Below, in pieces: positions 41,089 to 49,168 of a stretch of 64,000 nt of DNA. Below the pieces are notes generated by a model. It ran no database searches, had not been told where the DNA came from, and was given only the letters and a program-made list of their open reading frames with translations. Both the position numbers and the translations under genes were made by a program. This DNA comes from Psychrobacter alimentarius (GTDB taxonomy: Bacteria; Pseudomonadota; Gammaproteobacteria; Pseudomonadales; Moraxellaceae), in NCBI RefSeq assembly GCF_001606025.1, contig NZ_CP014945.1, forward strand, positions 2,356,001-2,420,000, in the 5' to 3' direction. The stretch's first letter is position 1, and every line of letters starts with the position of its first letter.

Positions 41089-41315
41089 TTCATCATTGAG
41101 ATACAAGCTGACTTAACCAAACAAAATCAATCCACTTATTCGGCCAATTTTAGACACCCAATGGGTTTTGGCTTAGATATAGTCGATTTACTCTAAAACC
41201 AATGCAGTGCTACTGAGATGGATTTTGCGCAACCTCTTTTTAGCAGCACGCAAGGAAAGTTTATACCAGTAGCATGTGACTATTCACGTATCTATTTTAT
41301 TTCGAGGCAACTATA

Positions 41316-42293
41316 TTACAAACGCGCACGATCATGCTTTTCATTGAAGTTCAAAGCAGGGCCCACTGGTATGATACGGGTAGGATTGATATTGGCATGG
41401 CTGGTGTAATAGTGCGTCTTGATATGCGTCATATTGACTGTCTCTGCCACACCTGATACCTGATACAACTCACGCAGATACCCCCAAAGGTTTGGATAGT
41501 CAACGATACGGCGTATATTGCACTTAAAATGCCCAACATAAACGGCATCGAAACGAACCAATGTGGTAAATAAACGCCAGTCAGCTTCTGTTAAAATATC
41601 ACCTATTAAATAACGACGCTCTGCTAAACGTGCTTCTAGTGTATCTAGCGCATCAAACAGTTCATTTACTGGCTCTTCGTAAGCTTCTTGAGTGGTTGCA
41701 AATCCTGCTTTATACACCCCATTGTTTACTGCAGAATAGACAAACGCATTGATCTCATCGATTTCTGCCAATAACTCTGATGGTAAAAAATTACCTTCTG
41801 CTGCCCCTACTTCGTCAAAGGCTGAGTTAAACATACGAATGATTTCAGCAGACTCGTTACTTACGATAGTATTTGTTTGCTTGTCCCATAGAACAGGAAC
41901 TGTCACGCGCCCTGTATAATCTGACTTGGCAGCCGTATAAATCTCATATAAGTAGTCGGCGTCAAATAACGGATCAGCAACGACGCCCTCACCTTCTGCA
42001 AACGTCCATCCTTTGTCTCCCATAAACGGGTGCACCACAGACATCGAAATCATGTCCTCTAACCCTTTTAGTTTGCGGTAAATGGTGGTTCGATGTGCCC
42101 AAGGGCAAGCCAAAGACACATATAAGTGATAACGGTTGGCTTCGGCCTTGAAACCGCCTTTACCTGAGGGCCCTGCGCTACCATCGGCGGTTACCCAATT
42201 TCGAAAACCTGAGTCTTCACGTTTAAAGCGTCCACCATTGGCATCTGTGTCATACCATTTGTCCTGCCATTGACCATCGACTAATAAGCCCAT
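41316..42293 (-). CDS. Glutathionyl-hydroquinone reductase (Xi-class GST, YqjG/PcpF type)
   Basis: These enzymes reduce glutathionyl-hydroquinones to hydroquinones. The 325-residue protein has the family opening WYDTDANGGRFKREDSGFRNW and the catalytic segment SLACPWAHRTT with Cys63. Later motifs are VVHPFMGDKGWTF, VPVLWDKQTNTIVSNESAEIIRMFN (split at its cis-Pro) and the C-terminal YLIGDILTEADWRLFTTLVRFD and NLWGYLRELYQ. Length matches the class. The substrate in this organism is unknown. It converges on hemB. Confidence 0.93.
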   Translation of the reverse strand: MGLLVDGQWQDKWYDTDANGGRFKREDSGFRNWVTADGSAGPSGKGGFKAEANRYHLYVSLACPWAHRTTIYRKLKGLEDMISMSVVHPFMGDKGWTFAEGEGVVADPLFDADYLYEIYTAAKSDYTGRVTVPVLWDKQTNTIVSNESAEIIRMFNSAFDEVGAAEGNFLPSELLAEIDEINAFVYSAVNNGVYKAGFATTQEAYEEPVNELFDALDTLEARLAERRYLIGDILTEADWRLFTTLVRFDAVYVGHFKCNIRRIVDYPNLWGYLRELYQVSGVAETVNMTHIKTHYYTSHANINPTRIIPVGPALNFNEKHDRARL

Positions 42294-42516
42294 TTTGTTC
42301 TCCTATATATTTTAATCTTATTTATTGACTGTGCGTCTTTATCACTCTTTGATATCCATGGTAACACTTCTATCTGGTGCTGCCATTCAAGTGTGTTATT
42401 GCTCGCAACATTGTATCAAAATCAGGTCATGGCTATTGTTTTAGTAAGTATGCGGGTGCTAATGAGATTATTTTCTTAGTATTTTGATTATAATTTGATA
42501 TTGGTATAAAAAAGAC

Positions 42517-42544
42517 TTGCAAAGTCTTCAAAACTTGCTAAAAT
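42517..42544 (+). promoter_or_regulatory. Promoter of tRNA-Val
   Basis: TTGCAA (42517-42522) and TAAAAT (42539-42544) are spaced by 16 nt, and the tRNA begins 14 nt after the -10 box. Confidence 0.65.
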
Positions 42545-42557
42545 GCTCAACCTAAAT

Positions 42558-42634
<77 letters not shown>

Positions 42635-42642
42635 AATTTAGA

Positions 42643-42674
42643 AAGCCCCAATCTCACGATTGGGGCTTTTTTTT
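42643..42674 (+). terminator. Rho-independent terminator after tRNA-Val
   Basis: AGCCCCAATC and GATTGGGGCT form a perfect 10-bp stem around TCAC, followed by a long T run. Confidence 0.93.
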
Positions 42675-42768
42675 GTCCGTGAAATATGGGCTGTAGCGAA
42701 AAAGGAAACTATACGTCGATTCAAATTTCCTCTTTTCTCACTTTCAGCAAACGTCATCAAAAAACGTG

Positions 42769-42796
42769 TGTGCCCAAATTGTGCCTAAGTTGTGCC
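42769..42796 (+). repeat. Three 11-bp direct repeats, candidate integrase arm-type sites
   Basis: TGTGCC occurs at 42769, 42780 and 42791, each exactly 11 bp apart; the first two units are TGTGCCCAAAT and TGTGCCTAAGT. They lie between the tRNA and the recombinase gene. One-helical-turn spacing and this location are typical of integrase arm sites; binding is inferred. Confidence 0.6.
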
Positions 42797-42875
42797 TGCT
42801 CTCTATTTCGCCTTTCTTTCAGATTAGCACTTTCGACCTCTACCCTAAATTATCTAAAACACTCTCAAAATTTAT

Positions 42876-43100
42876 TTACTTCTCTTTATCTAGCGACTCG
42901 TTAGGTACATAAGTAAATAAATCACCTACTTCAATATCTAGTGCCTCACAAATTTTATCCATAGTGTCAAAATCTATTCTTGAAGTCTGTTCGTTATAGA
43001 TCTTGTGCATTGTCGACTTACTAATTCCTGTCATTCTTATTAGATCTGCTACCTTCATACGTCGTTCAGCTAGTAGCACTGGTAAATTACATAAAATCAT
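42876..43100 (-). CDS. XRE/Cro-type transcriptional repressor
   Basis: The 74-residue protein is almost entirely a lambda-repressor-like HTH: MKVADLIRMTGISKSTMHKI is the HTH with a Gly turn, and MDKICEALDIEVGDLFTYVP is the characteristic ending of the small XRE class (HTH_26). AAGGA precedes the start. It is divergent from the excisionase-like gene, and three operator-like repeats lie between them, the arrangement of a lysogeny switch. It probably controls excision and its own expression. Confidence 0.87.
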   Translation of the reverse strand: MILCNLPVLLAERRMKVADLIRMTGISKSTMHKIYNEQTSRIDFDTMDKICEALDIEVGDLFTYVPNESLDKEK

Positions 43101-43124
43101 TAATAATTCCTTAATAGACTAAAA

Positions 43125-43191
43125 AAGTACTTGTATCGACTAACGATAGCTAGTAAAGTACTTCTATCGAACAACAAATTACTTTTATAGA
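43125..43191. promoter_or_regulatory. Three phased operator-like repeats between repressor and excisionase
   Basis: AAGTACTTGTATCGA (43125-43139), AAGTACTTCTATCGA (43156-43170, one mismatch) and AATTACTTTTATAGA (43177-43191, three mismatches) start 31 and 21 nt apart, close to three and two helical turns. They lie in the divergent promoter region and are likely binding sites of the XRE protein. Confidence 0.65.
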
Positions 43192-43250
43192 ATTATTTGT
43201 TATTTCGATAAAACAACCTAGTTATTTAATTGGCTTACAAGGAATTTATT

Positions 43251-43466
43251 ATGTCACATACCTACCTAACTACCCAAGAGCTTTCTGAGCTCATCAAATA
43301 CAACCCTCGTACGATTCGTAATGAGCTTAAAGATAGTGTACTTATCGAGGGCATTCATTATATACGCCCGTTCGGTGGTCGTAAGATTTTGTACATTTGG
43401 GAAGAGATTGAAAAAGATATGCGCACTGGCATCGCCGGTAGCATCAACGCCATGGCACTACAATAA
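43251..43466 (+). CDS. Excisionase-like small HTH protein
   Basis: The start at 43251 (MSHTYLTTQELSELI) follows CAAGGAATTT and gives 71 residues. YLTTQELSELIKYNPRTIRN is a MerR/excisionase-type winged helix, followed by EGIHYIRPFGGRKILYIWEEI, the wing that many phage transcriptional regulators of this family share. It is 11 nt upstream of the recombinase gene. By position it is a recombination directionality factor, though the family also includes activators. Confidence 0.75.
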   Translation: MSHTYLTTQELSELIKYNPRTIRNELKDSVLIEGIHYIRPFGGRKILYIWEEIEKDMRTGIAGSINAMALQ

Positions 43467-43477
43467 GGAGAAATAAG

Positions 43478-44689
43478 ATGGCTAGTATTAGAACCCGCAG
43501 AGGGAGCAATATGCTATTTGTCGATTTTTATTACATGGGTATACGCTGTCGGGAGACGACAAACCTAACAGACACGCCAGAGAATCGCAAGAAGCTTGAG
43601 AAAGTGATTGAGAAAATGGAAGCAGAAATCATTCTAGGGCTGTTCAACTACGCTAAGTACTTTCCAAAAAGTGATAAAGCGGCAGAAATGGTAGCGTTGA
43701 ACGATCGCAAGGAATGTATTAATACCAATACACCTTCCTTTGAGCAGTTTGCAAAATTATGGTTTTCTGAAAAGGAAATTGAATGGCGTGATACTTACAA
43801 GCGCAAAATAAAGGAGATTATTGATATGTACTTGATTGTTAAGTTTGGGACTAAACCCATTCATCTCATAAAAAAGACAGATGTATTAGCCTTCCGTTCA
43901 TCCCTCGCCAAAGTGACTTACGGAAAAGCTAACAAACATCTGTCAGCGGCACGCATCAATTCGATAATGGTACCTTTAGGTATGATACTAAAAGAAGCAG
44001 CTAAACGCTATAAATTTGATAATCCTTACTACGATATCAATGCGCTCAAACAGCCCAAAACAGATATTCAACCATTCACACTGAATGAGGTTTGGACGTT
44101 TATTGATGGTGTGAGAGCAGACTATCGCAATTATTATCTGGTACGTTTTTTTACAGGTATGCGTACGAGTGAGATTGATGGGTTAACGTGGGAGAACATT
44201 GACCTTAATCGACGTGAGATTGTGATCAAACAGGCTTACGTCAAAGGCAAAATTGTTCCTCCTAAGACTCAAGAGTCTTATCGTGCGATTCAAATGTCAC
44301 CTTGGGTCTACGATGCTCTAAAGGAACAGCAGGCCATCACTCATAAGCGATCTGACTATGTATTTTGCGCGCATACGGGTGAGCCACTTGATTATAACAA
44401 TGTGAATAAGCGTGTTTGGCACCCTACTCTCAAGATTTTAGGTCTGAAGAAGCGCAATGCCTATCAGACTCGTCATACTGCAGCAACGCTATGGTTGGCT
44501 GCTGGCGAAAGTCCTGAATGGATTGCCAGTCAAATGGGACACTCTACAACCAAGATGCTGTTTAATACTTATAGCCGTTACGTACCGAATATGACTAGGC
44601 AGGATGGTAGTGCATTTGAAGCATTGGTCAATCGGAGTCAGATTGCTCAAGTATCTACTGACAAGGGGCCTCACAATGAAAATGATTGA
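43478..44689 (+). CDS. int: Site-specific tyrosine recombinase (phage-type integrase)
   Basis: The 403-residue protein catalyses integration and excision. Residues 1-65 are an Arm-binding domain of the DUF3596 type (MASIRTRRGSNMLFVDFYY). Residues about 85-185 are the core-binding helical domain. The catalytic domain has R229 (FFTGMRTSEIDGLTW), K264 (PPKTQESYR), Y329-Q-T-R332 (box II with Tyr in the His place, as usual in this subfamily), H355 (QMGHS) and nucleophile Tyr365 or Tyr368 (FNTYSRYVP). Intact by all key residues. Downstream of tRNA-Val; overlaps the next gene by 14 nt. Confidence 0.95.
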   Translation: MASIRTRRGSNMLFVDFYYMGIRCRETTNLTDTPENRKKLEKVIEKMEAEIILGLFNYAKYFPKSDKAAEMVALNDRKECINTNTPSFEQFAKLWFSEKEIEWRDTYKRKIKEIIDMYLIVKFGTKPIHLIKKTDVLAFRSSLAKVTYGKANKHLSAARINSIMVPLGMILKEAAKRYKFDNPYYDINALKQPKTDIQPFTLNEVWTFIDGVRADYRNYYLVRFFTGMRTSEIDGLTWENIDLNRREIVIKQAYVKGKIVPPKTQESYRAIQMSPWVYDALKEQQAITHKRSDYVFCAHTGEPLDYNNVNKRVWHPTLKILGLKKRNAYQTRHTAATLWLAAGESPEWIASQMGHSTTKMLFNTYSRYVPNMTRQDGSAFEALVNRSQIAQVSTDKGPHNEND

Positions 44690-44966
44690 TTACGATAAAT
44701 TGCATGCGACGTTTAAACCTAGTGGCTATGTCAGTAATGGCGCAGATAATATTGCTAACTACCTCATTTGTGAGCTCTGTATTCAGTCAGGTAGTGGTTT
44801 GGCTCGTTTTTTAAATGTGGATAGTTGCTTTGATAATCATATGGCGCTGCGCATATGGGTTCAGAGGCGCTTAGACGCTAATCCTGATTATGTACGTGAT
44901 GAGATGTGTAGCCAGCTTGAGAGTGAGCTTTACGGTCTTTTACCACAAACTGGCTATGGTTATTAA
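44676..44966 (+). CDS. Hypothetical protein of the integrated element
   Basis: The start at 44676 (MKMIDYDKLHATFK) follows AAGGGG and gives 96 residues, overlapping the recombinase end by 14 nt. It is soluble, mixed alpha and beta in look, with no Cys motif (three scattered Cys) and no membrane segment. I do not recognise the family. Overlap with int and an 11-nt gap to the next gene point to an operon, so it is element cargo or a recombination accessory. Confidence 0.62.
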   Translation: MKMIDYDKLHATFKPSGYVSNGADNIANYLICELCIQSGSGLARFLNVDSCFDNHMALRIWVQRRLDANPDYVRDEMCSQLESELYGLLPQTGYGY

Positions 44967-44976
44967 GGAGGATATT

Positions 44977-45297
44977 ATGAGTGTAAACTTTGTATTTGAT
45001 TCATCTCTTGATGATACGACAAAGCGTTTGTGCCATGAGTATTGGTCCTATGTGTCGCCCAGTGATTATATAGCGCATTTAGAACTGCTTTGTTATGACC
45101 ACAACACGGAGACTGATGTTTTATTTGCTACACTTGCAAAATGTCAGGTTTATTTAGATGACGTACACTGTGAGTACTGTGGTCGTCCCTATCCATTAGA
45201 TGTCCCAGCAGATATTCCTCATGCAAGGAGATTGAACTCTTGGTTTTGTGAGGGGTGTATTAGCTTTTCTGGTGGACAGTTTGTCCTAGGTAGGTAA
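44977..45297 (+). CDS. Hypothetical zinc-ribbon-like protein of the integrated element
   Basis: The start at 44977 (MSVNFVFDSSLDDT) follows a strong AAGGAGG and gives 106 residues. The N-terminal 65 residues are acidic and helical. The C-terminal part has CEYCGRPYP ... WFCEGC, two Cys-x2-Cys knuckles about 25 residues apart, which suggests a zinc ribbon. No known family is recognised. A DNA- or protein-binding accessory role is possible. It is the last gene of the int operon; a terminator follows. Confidence 0.65.
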   Translation: MSVNFVFDSSLDDTTKRLCHEYWSYVSPSDYIAHLELLCYDHNTETDVLFATLAKCQVYLDDVHCEYCGRPYPLDVPADIPHARRLNSWFCEGCISFSGGQFVLGR

Positions 45298-45327
45298 ATC
45301 TTGAAATAGTTAGAATCAAAAAAACAA

Positions 45328-45357
45328 AAAAGCCTCAGCTTAAAGTTGGGGCTTTTT
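45328..45357 (+). terminator. Rho-independent terminator after the int operon
   Basis: AAAGCCTCAGCT and AGTTGGGGCTTT pair with two wobble positions around TAA, followed by Ts; the A-run side can serve the convergent TRAP gene. Confidence 0.75.
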
Positions 45358-45402
45358 CAATTTAGTCAGTTCAGCTATATTTTAGCTAAAACTTTTATAA
45401 GA

Positions 45403-46455
45403 TTACACTTTACAGACTACACTAGCTTCTTTAGCCTTATCATAGACCCCGTAAGCATCTAGTCCTAAAGACTCTACATCATCAAGATATTTCTTTGTGC
45501 CTTTTTCAAGTGGGCCTTTCCAATCTGGGTCATTGAGTGGGTCTAGGATATCGACAACTTCGTCTCCTTGATCGATAGCTGCTTGTAGCTGCGTTGAATA
45601 AGTCTTATCCCACATGTCCCCTACTTTCTTGCTAAGCGCCATACCTGAATTGTCATCAATAACTTGTTTCAAGTCCTCTGGCAGACCTTCATACTTAGCT
45701 TTATTCATAGTTACCATTAAAGCAGAACTATAAAATGGCATATTAGTATGATACTTCGTCAACTCATTTAGTTTGAAAGTCTCCATAGCTTCCCATGGAA
45801 AGCTTAATCCATCAACTACACCACGCTGTAAAGAAGTATATATATCATTGGCAGGTAGCCCCACAGGAGAAGCCCCCATACTTTCGATGATGTCGCCTGC
45901 AACTGCTGAAGGCCTACGAATACGCATACCTCTCATATCCTCAGGAGTTCTGATCAATTTGTTAGTACTGTGCAAGGTTCCAGGTCCTGTGGCAAACATA
46001 AAGAGCAAGTGTGAATCTTTATACTCGTCAGCAATCGTACCATTGTCATATAAGGTTTGCAGCATACAGCCTGTTTGTGTTGATGAGTTAGATAACCCTG
46101 GAAGCTCTGCAATCTGAGATAGTGGGAATCGACCACTTGTATAACCTTGTACTTGTGAGCCAATATCAATGGTTCCTTTTACAGCAGACTCATAAGCTGT
46201 ATCTGCTTTGCTAATAGTGGCCGAAGGATATACTTCAACTTTAAGACGCCCGCCCGAATCAGCTTCGATTTTTCTTGCCCAAGGTTCAAAAACCTCCTCA
46301 TTAATATCAGATGTTGCAGGATAGAAATGCGAGAAACGTAAAACAGTTGGCTCTTCTGAGGAAGTCCTACCATTACTAGATTGATTTGAACAACCTAAAA
46401 GGCCCATCGCGGCTAGCACACTTATCGAAAAAATGGGTGCTAATTTCATTATCAA
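45403..46455 (-). CDS. TRAP transporter substrate-binding lipoprotein (DctP family), orphan
   Basis: DctP proteins capture carboxylates such as C4-dicarboxylates, sugar acids or lactonate in the periplasm for a DctQM carrier. The 350-residue protein has a signal peptide with lipobox GLLGC (Cys22), so it is lipid-anchored. Family segments are LRFSHFYPATSDINEEVF, the IDIGSQVQGYTSGRFPL strand, MRGMRIRRPSAVAGDIIESM (with the carboxylate-binding Arg) and SLQRGVVDGLSFPWEAM. No dctQ or dctM gene is nearby, so its membrane partner lies elsewhere or is lost. Divergent from the dehydrogenase-lactonase pair. Confidence 0.9.
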   Translation of the reverse strand: MIMKLAPIFSISVLAAMGLLGCSNQSSNGRTSSEEPTVLRFSHFYPATSDINEEVFEPWARKIEADSGGRLKVEVYPSATISKADTAYESAVKGTIDIGSQVQGYTSGRFPLSQIAELPGLSNSSTQTGCMLQTLYDNGTIADEYKDSHLLFMFATGPGTLHSTNKLIRTPEDMRGMRIRRPSAVAGDIIESMGASPVGLPANDIYTSLQRGVVDGLSFPWEAMETFKLNELTKYHTNMPFYSSALMVTMNKAKYEGLPEDLKQVIDDNSGMALSKKVGDMWDKTYSTQLQAAIDQGDEVVDILDPLNDPDWKGPLEKGTKKYLDDVESLGLDAYGVYDKAKEASVVCKV

Positions 46456-46876
46456 TTCCTTTTGATAGTAGTCATAAGTTTATTAATTTAACTTACGTTT
46501 TTACAGTATTTGACGAGTAAGTTAAATACACCATTAGTAATGGTTGTACATAGGTAGGTCAATATATACTTAACGTGTACTTAAATACTCACCTGAAATT
46601 ATCAACTAAAGTGATAGCTGTCAAATCATTTAATGACTATTCTCTCATGTTTATGCTACTGTAATATATTACAAAAATCGGCTAGTTAGGTAGTCTAAGA
46701 AATTCAGACGTTGCATAATTTTTCTGATATCTAGACTCTTTTAACGCGTTATTTTAGTCACCCACTGCAAGCAATGTTCTTATAAGAGTCTAATCGATAT
46801 AAAAGCATTCTTACTGTGGCATTGATTGAATTTAAGAAAACAATATCTAAGTGTGCATATATCAAGGAAGAACAGA
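46456..46876. other. Divergent regulatory region, TRAP gene / dehydrogenase gene
   Basis: 421 nt, AT-rich, holding the promoters of both units. The one clear signal is a perfect inverted repeat at 46486-46527 listed separately. No ORF is evident. Confidence 0.55.
46486..46527. promoter_or_regulatory. Perfect 11-bp inverted repeat upstream of the TRAP gene
   Basis: ATTTAACTTAC (46486-46496) and GTAAGTTAAAT (46517-46527) are exact reverse complements with a 20-nt spacer. The centre is about 50 nt before the TRAP start codon. A dimeric regulator site is likely; no regulator gene lies close by. Confidence 0.55.
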
Positions 46877-48040
46877 ATGAAAGGGATTGAATTTTATACT
46901 AATGGCCATATTGTCAGCGAAGCTGACAGCATGCGCCAAAAGCTAGGTGTTTTAGCAAAACAATATTCTGCAACATCAGCCATCATTATTACAGATGCTG
47001 GTATCTCCGAACTAGGCTATGTCGATACCGCACAGCAATCTTTACAAGAAGTGGGCGTCAATGTAGTTGTGTTCGATAGTGTCGTTGCAGACCCACCGAT
47101 TGCAGTTGTTGAAAGCGCTATTGAGCTCGCAAGAGACAATCAATGTAACTTGATCATTGGTTTAGGGGGCGGAAGCTCTATTGATACAGCAAAGATTGTC
47201 GCCTTATATCCAAACGACTTTCAGTCCGTTAACGATATTTTGGATAAAGATATTAGTGGTTTCAAAAAACTGCCACTATTTGCCATACCGACTACTGCTG
47301 GTACGGGCGCAGAGTCTACCTTTGTCTCCGTGATTACAGCAAAAGATGGCAGTAAAAAAGCTATTTATACTCCTAAAATCCTACCTGACGTTGCCATATT
47401 AGATGCAACCCTAACCCTAAAACTACCCCGTCATATCACTGCAGCAACCGCGCTTGATGCAATGGTGCATTGTATTGAGGCCTATACGAGTCGTACTAAA
47501 AAGAATCATATTTCAGATGCACTGGCCCTGAAGGGATTACAAATGCTTTGGCATAATTTTGAAAAAGTGTTAAACCAAGGCGACGATATTGATGCTCGTG
47601 CCGAGATGCTATTAGGTTCTACACTGGCTGGTATCGCTTTCGTCAATGCCTCCGTGGCTGCTGTTCATGGTCTGTCCTACCCGCTTAGTATTAATTTCCA
47701 CATTCCACATGGACATGCTAATGCACTCGTTATGTGTGGTGTTTTCACATTTAACTTATCAGAAGCTGCACCTCTCTACGCAGAGCTGGCTCGTGCTGTT
47801 ATACCTGCTCAAACTGCTGGAATGACAGATTTGGACGCCGCTACTTCATTTATTAGTCAATTAAAAATGTTCTTAGGAACCAGCGGTCTTAAATACCGTT
47901 TAAGTGAATTGGACATTACAAAGAACGATATTCCCGCCCTAGCCGACATAGTTATCAATACTTATGCACGACTAATCGCCACCAATCCCAAAGATATGAC
48001 TTTAGAGGAAGTCACTGCAATATATGAAGAAATAGCCTGA
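46877..48040 (+). CDS. Iron-containing alcohol dehydrogenase (group III)
   Basis: The start at 46877 (MKGIEFYTNGHIVSE) follows CAAGGAAGAA and gives 387 residues. The nucleotide-binding motif is LIIGLGGGSSIDTAK near residue 93. Family segments are PLFAIPTTAGTGAESTFVSV, the metal-site ALDAMVHCIEAYTSR and the HGLSYPLSINFHIPHGHANA box with its metal-binding His residues. The oxidised or reduced alcohol is unknown. A possible partner is the SMP-30 lactonase gene 49 nt downstream, which suggests sugar-acid or hydroxy-acid use. Confidence 0.92.
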   Translation: MKGIEFYTNGHIVSEADSMRQKLGVLAKQYSATSAIIITDAGISELGYVDTAQQSLQEVGVNVVVFDSVVADPPIAVVESAIELARDNQCNLIIGLGGGSSIDTAKIVALYPNDFQSVNDILDKDISGFKKLPLFAIPTTAGTGAESTFVSVITAKDGSKKAIYTPKILPDVAILDATLTLKLPRHITAATALDAMVHCIEAYTSRTKKNHISDALALKGLQMLWHNFEKVLNQGDDIDARAEMLLGSTLAGIAFVNASVAAVHGLSYPLSINFHIPHGHANALVMCGVFTFNLSEAAPLYAELARAVIPAQTAGMTDLDAATSFISQLKMFLGTSGLKYRLSELDITKNDIPALADIVINTYARLIATNPKDMTLEEVTAIYEEIA

Positions 48041-48089
48041 TAAGAGATGTTTTTTAAATAATTTTGTCTATCAATCAAGGAAGATGATC

Positions 48090-48989
48090 ATGTCGAAATA
48101 TGAATTAGAAGTTGCTGTTGATGGCTTTCACTATCTAGAAGGACCTCGCTGGTATCAAAATGCATTATGGTTTGTCGATTTCTATACTCAAGGCGTTTAT
48201 CGAGTTAATAATGAAGGAGTGGCAGAAAAGATTGTGCATGTTGAACAGCAACCTTCCGGTTTAGGATGGTTGCCTGATGGACGTATGCTGGTTGTGTCGA
48301 TGAAAGACCGCAAAGTATTACGGTTAGAAAATGATGGGAACTTGGTCGTCCACGCGGATATCTGGGAGCATTGTGGTGGTCATGCCAATGATATGGTGGT
48401 AGCCCCTAATGGCAATGCCTATGTGGGTAACTTTGGCTTTGATTTGATGGGTGGCGCTGACCATAAAAATACAGGGCTTGTATTGATCAAACCTAATGGA
48501 AGCTCACAGATTGTTGCCGAAGGGTTAGCTTTTCCAAATGGTATGGTTATCTCTTCAGATCAAAAAACATTGATCGTTAACGAGCTTTTTGGCAATAAAA
48601 TTACGCAATTTGATATTAACGAAGACGGTAGCCTAGGAGAAAAGCGTGACTTTGCTAATTTTGGAGAATTAGGCGATGAGCCAAATCTTGGTTTGCGTAT
48701 AGAAAATGCCAGTATATTACCTGATGGTCTCACGCTAGATGTCGAAGGTGCTGTTTGGATCGCAGATACCTTAAATCAGCGAGCTGTACGTATAGCAGAG
48801 GGTGGCGAGATTTTAGAAACTATCGATACTGCACCTGATGGTATTTTTGCTGTTACCCTTGGCGGACAAGATGGTAAGACACTGTTCATGTGCGCGGCAC
48901 CAGATTGGGATGAGGCCTCTCGCAAGGCAGAAACTAAAGGACGTATGTTAGCTGCGCAAGTTAAGGTAGGACATGCAGGTACGCCATAA
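48090..48989 (+). CDS. SMP-30/gluconolactonase/LRE family lactonase
   Basis: The start at 48090 (MSKYELEVAVDGFHYL) is 7 nt after AAGGAAG; an ATG 6 nt earlier is too close to that site. This 299-residue six-bladed propeller shows the family pattern: FHYLEGPRWYQNALWFVDFY (metal-binding Glu), QQPSGLGWLPDGRMLVVSM, GGHANDMVVAPNGNAYVGNF (Asn-Asp metal ligands), LAFPNGMVISSDQKTLIVNE and ASILPDGLTLDVEGAVWIAD. It probably hydrolyses a sugar lactone. It follows the alcohol dehydrogenase and ends at a terminator. Confidence 0.92.
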   Translation: MSKYELEVAVDGFHYLEGPRWYQNALWFVDFYTQGVYRVNNEGVAEKIVHVEQQPSGLGWLPDGRMLVVSMKDRKVLRLENDGNLVVHADIWEHCGGHANDMVVAPNGNAYVGNFGFDLMGGADHKNTGLVLIKPNGSSQIVAEGLAFPNGMVISSDQKTLIVNELFGNKITQFDINEDGSLGEKRDFANFGELGDEPNLGLRIENASILPDGLTLDVEGAVWIADTLNQRAVRIAEGGEILETIDTAPDGIFAVTLGGQDGKTLFMCAAPDWDEASRKAETKGRMLAAQVKVGHAGTP

Positions 48990-49016
48990 TTAGAAAGTTT
49001 TTAGAACGTAAATAAA

Positions 49017-49048
49017 AAGCAAGCCACTTAAAGTGGCTTGCTTCTTTT
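49017..49048 (+). terminator. Rho-independent terminator after the lactonase gene
   Basis: GCAAGCCACTT and AGTGGCTTGC pair in a near-perfect 10-bp stem with A and T runs on both sides. It can serve both this operon and the convergent DUF819 gene. Confidence 0.88.
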
Positions 49049-49168
49049 ATCTCTGAGTCGTCAGTTTTTCATAAAATATGTAAAGGTATACAACGTATAT
49101 ACTTTTTTTCTCGTCTAGCCTTTGAAAAATAAAAGATCGACATTAATAGCGTCTTTATATTCTGGTAA

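Noticed and set aside
41165-41315. Intergenic stretch downstream of hemB resembling a dispersed Psychrobacter repeat.
   Set aside because: Only one copy is in the window and I cannot search for others, so I have no support beyond memory.
42635-45360. Similar AATTTAG...AAAGCCCCAA sequences after tRNA-Val and, inverted, near 45,345 as possible attachment sites.
   Set aside because: Both are parts of terminator hairpins, and the tRNA 3' sequence itself is not repeated.
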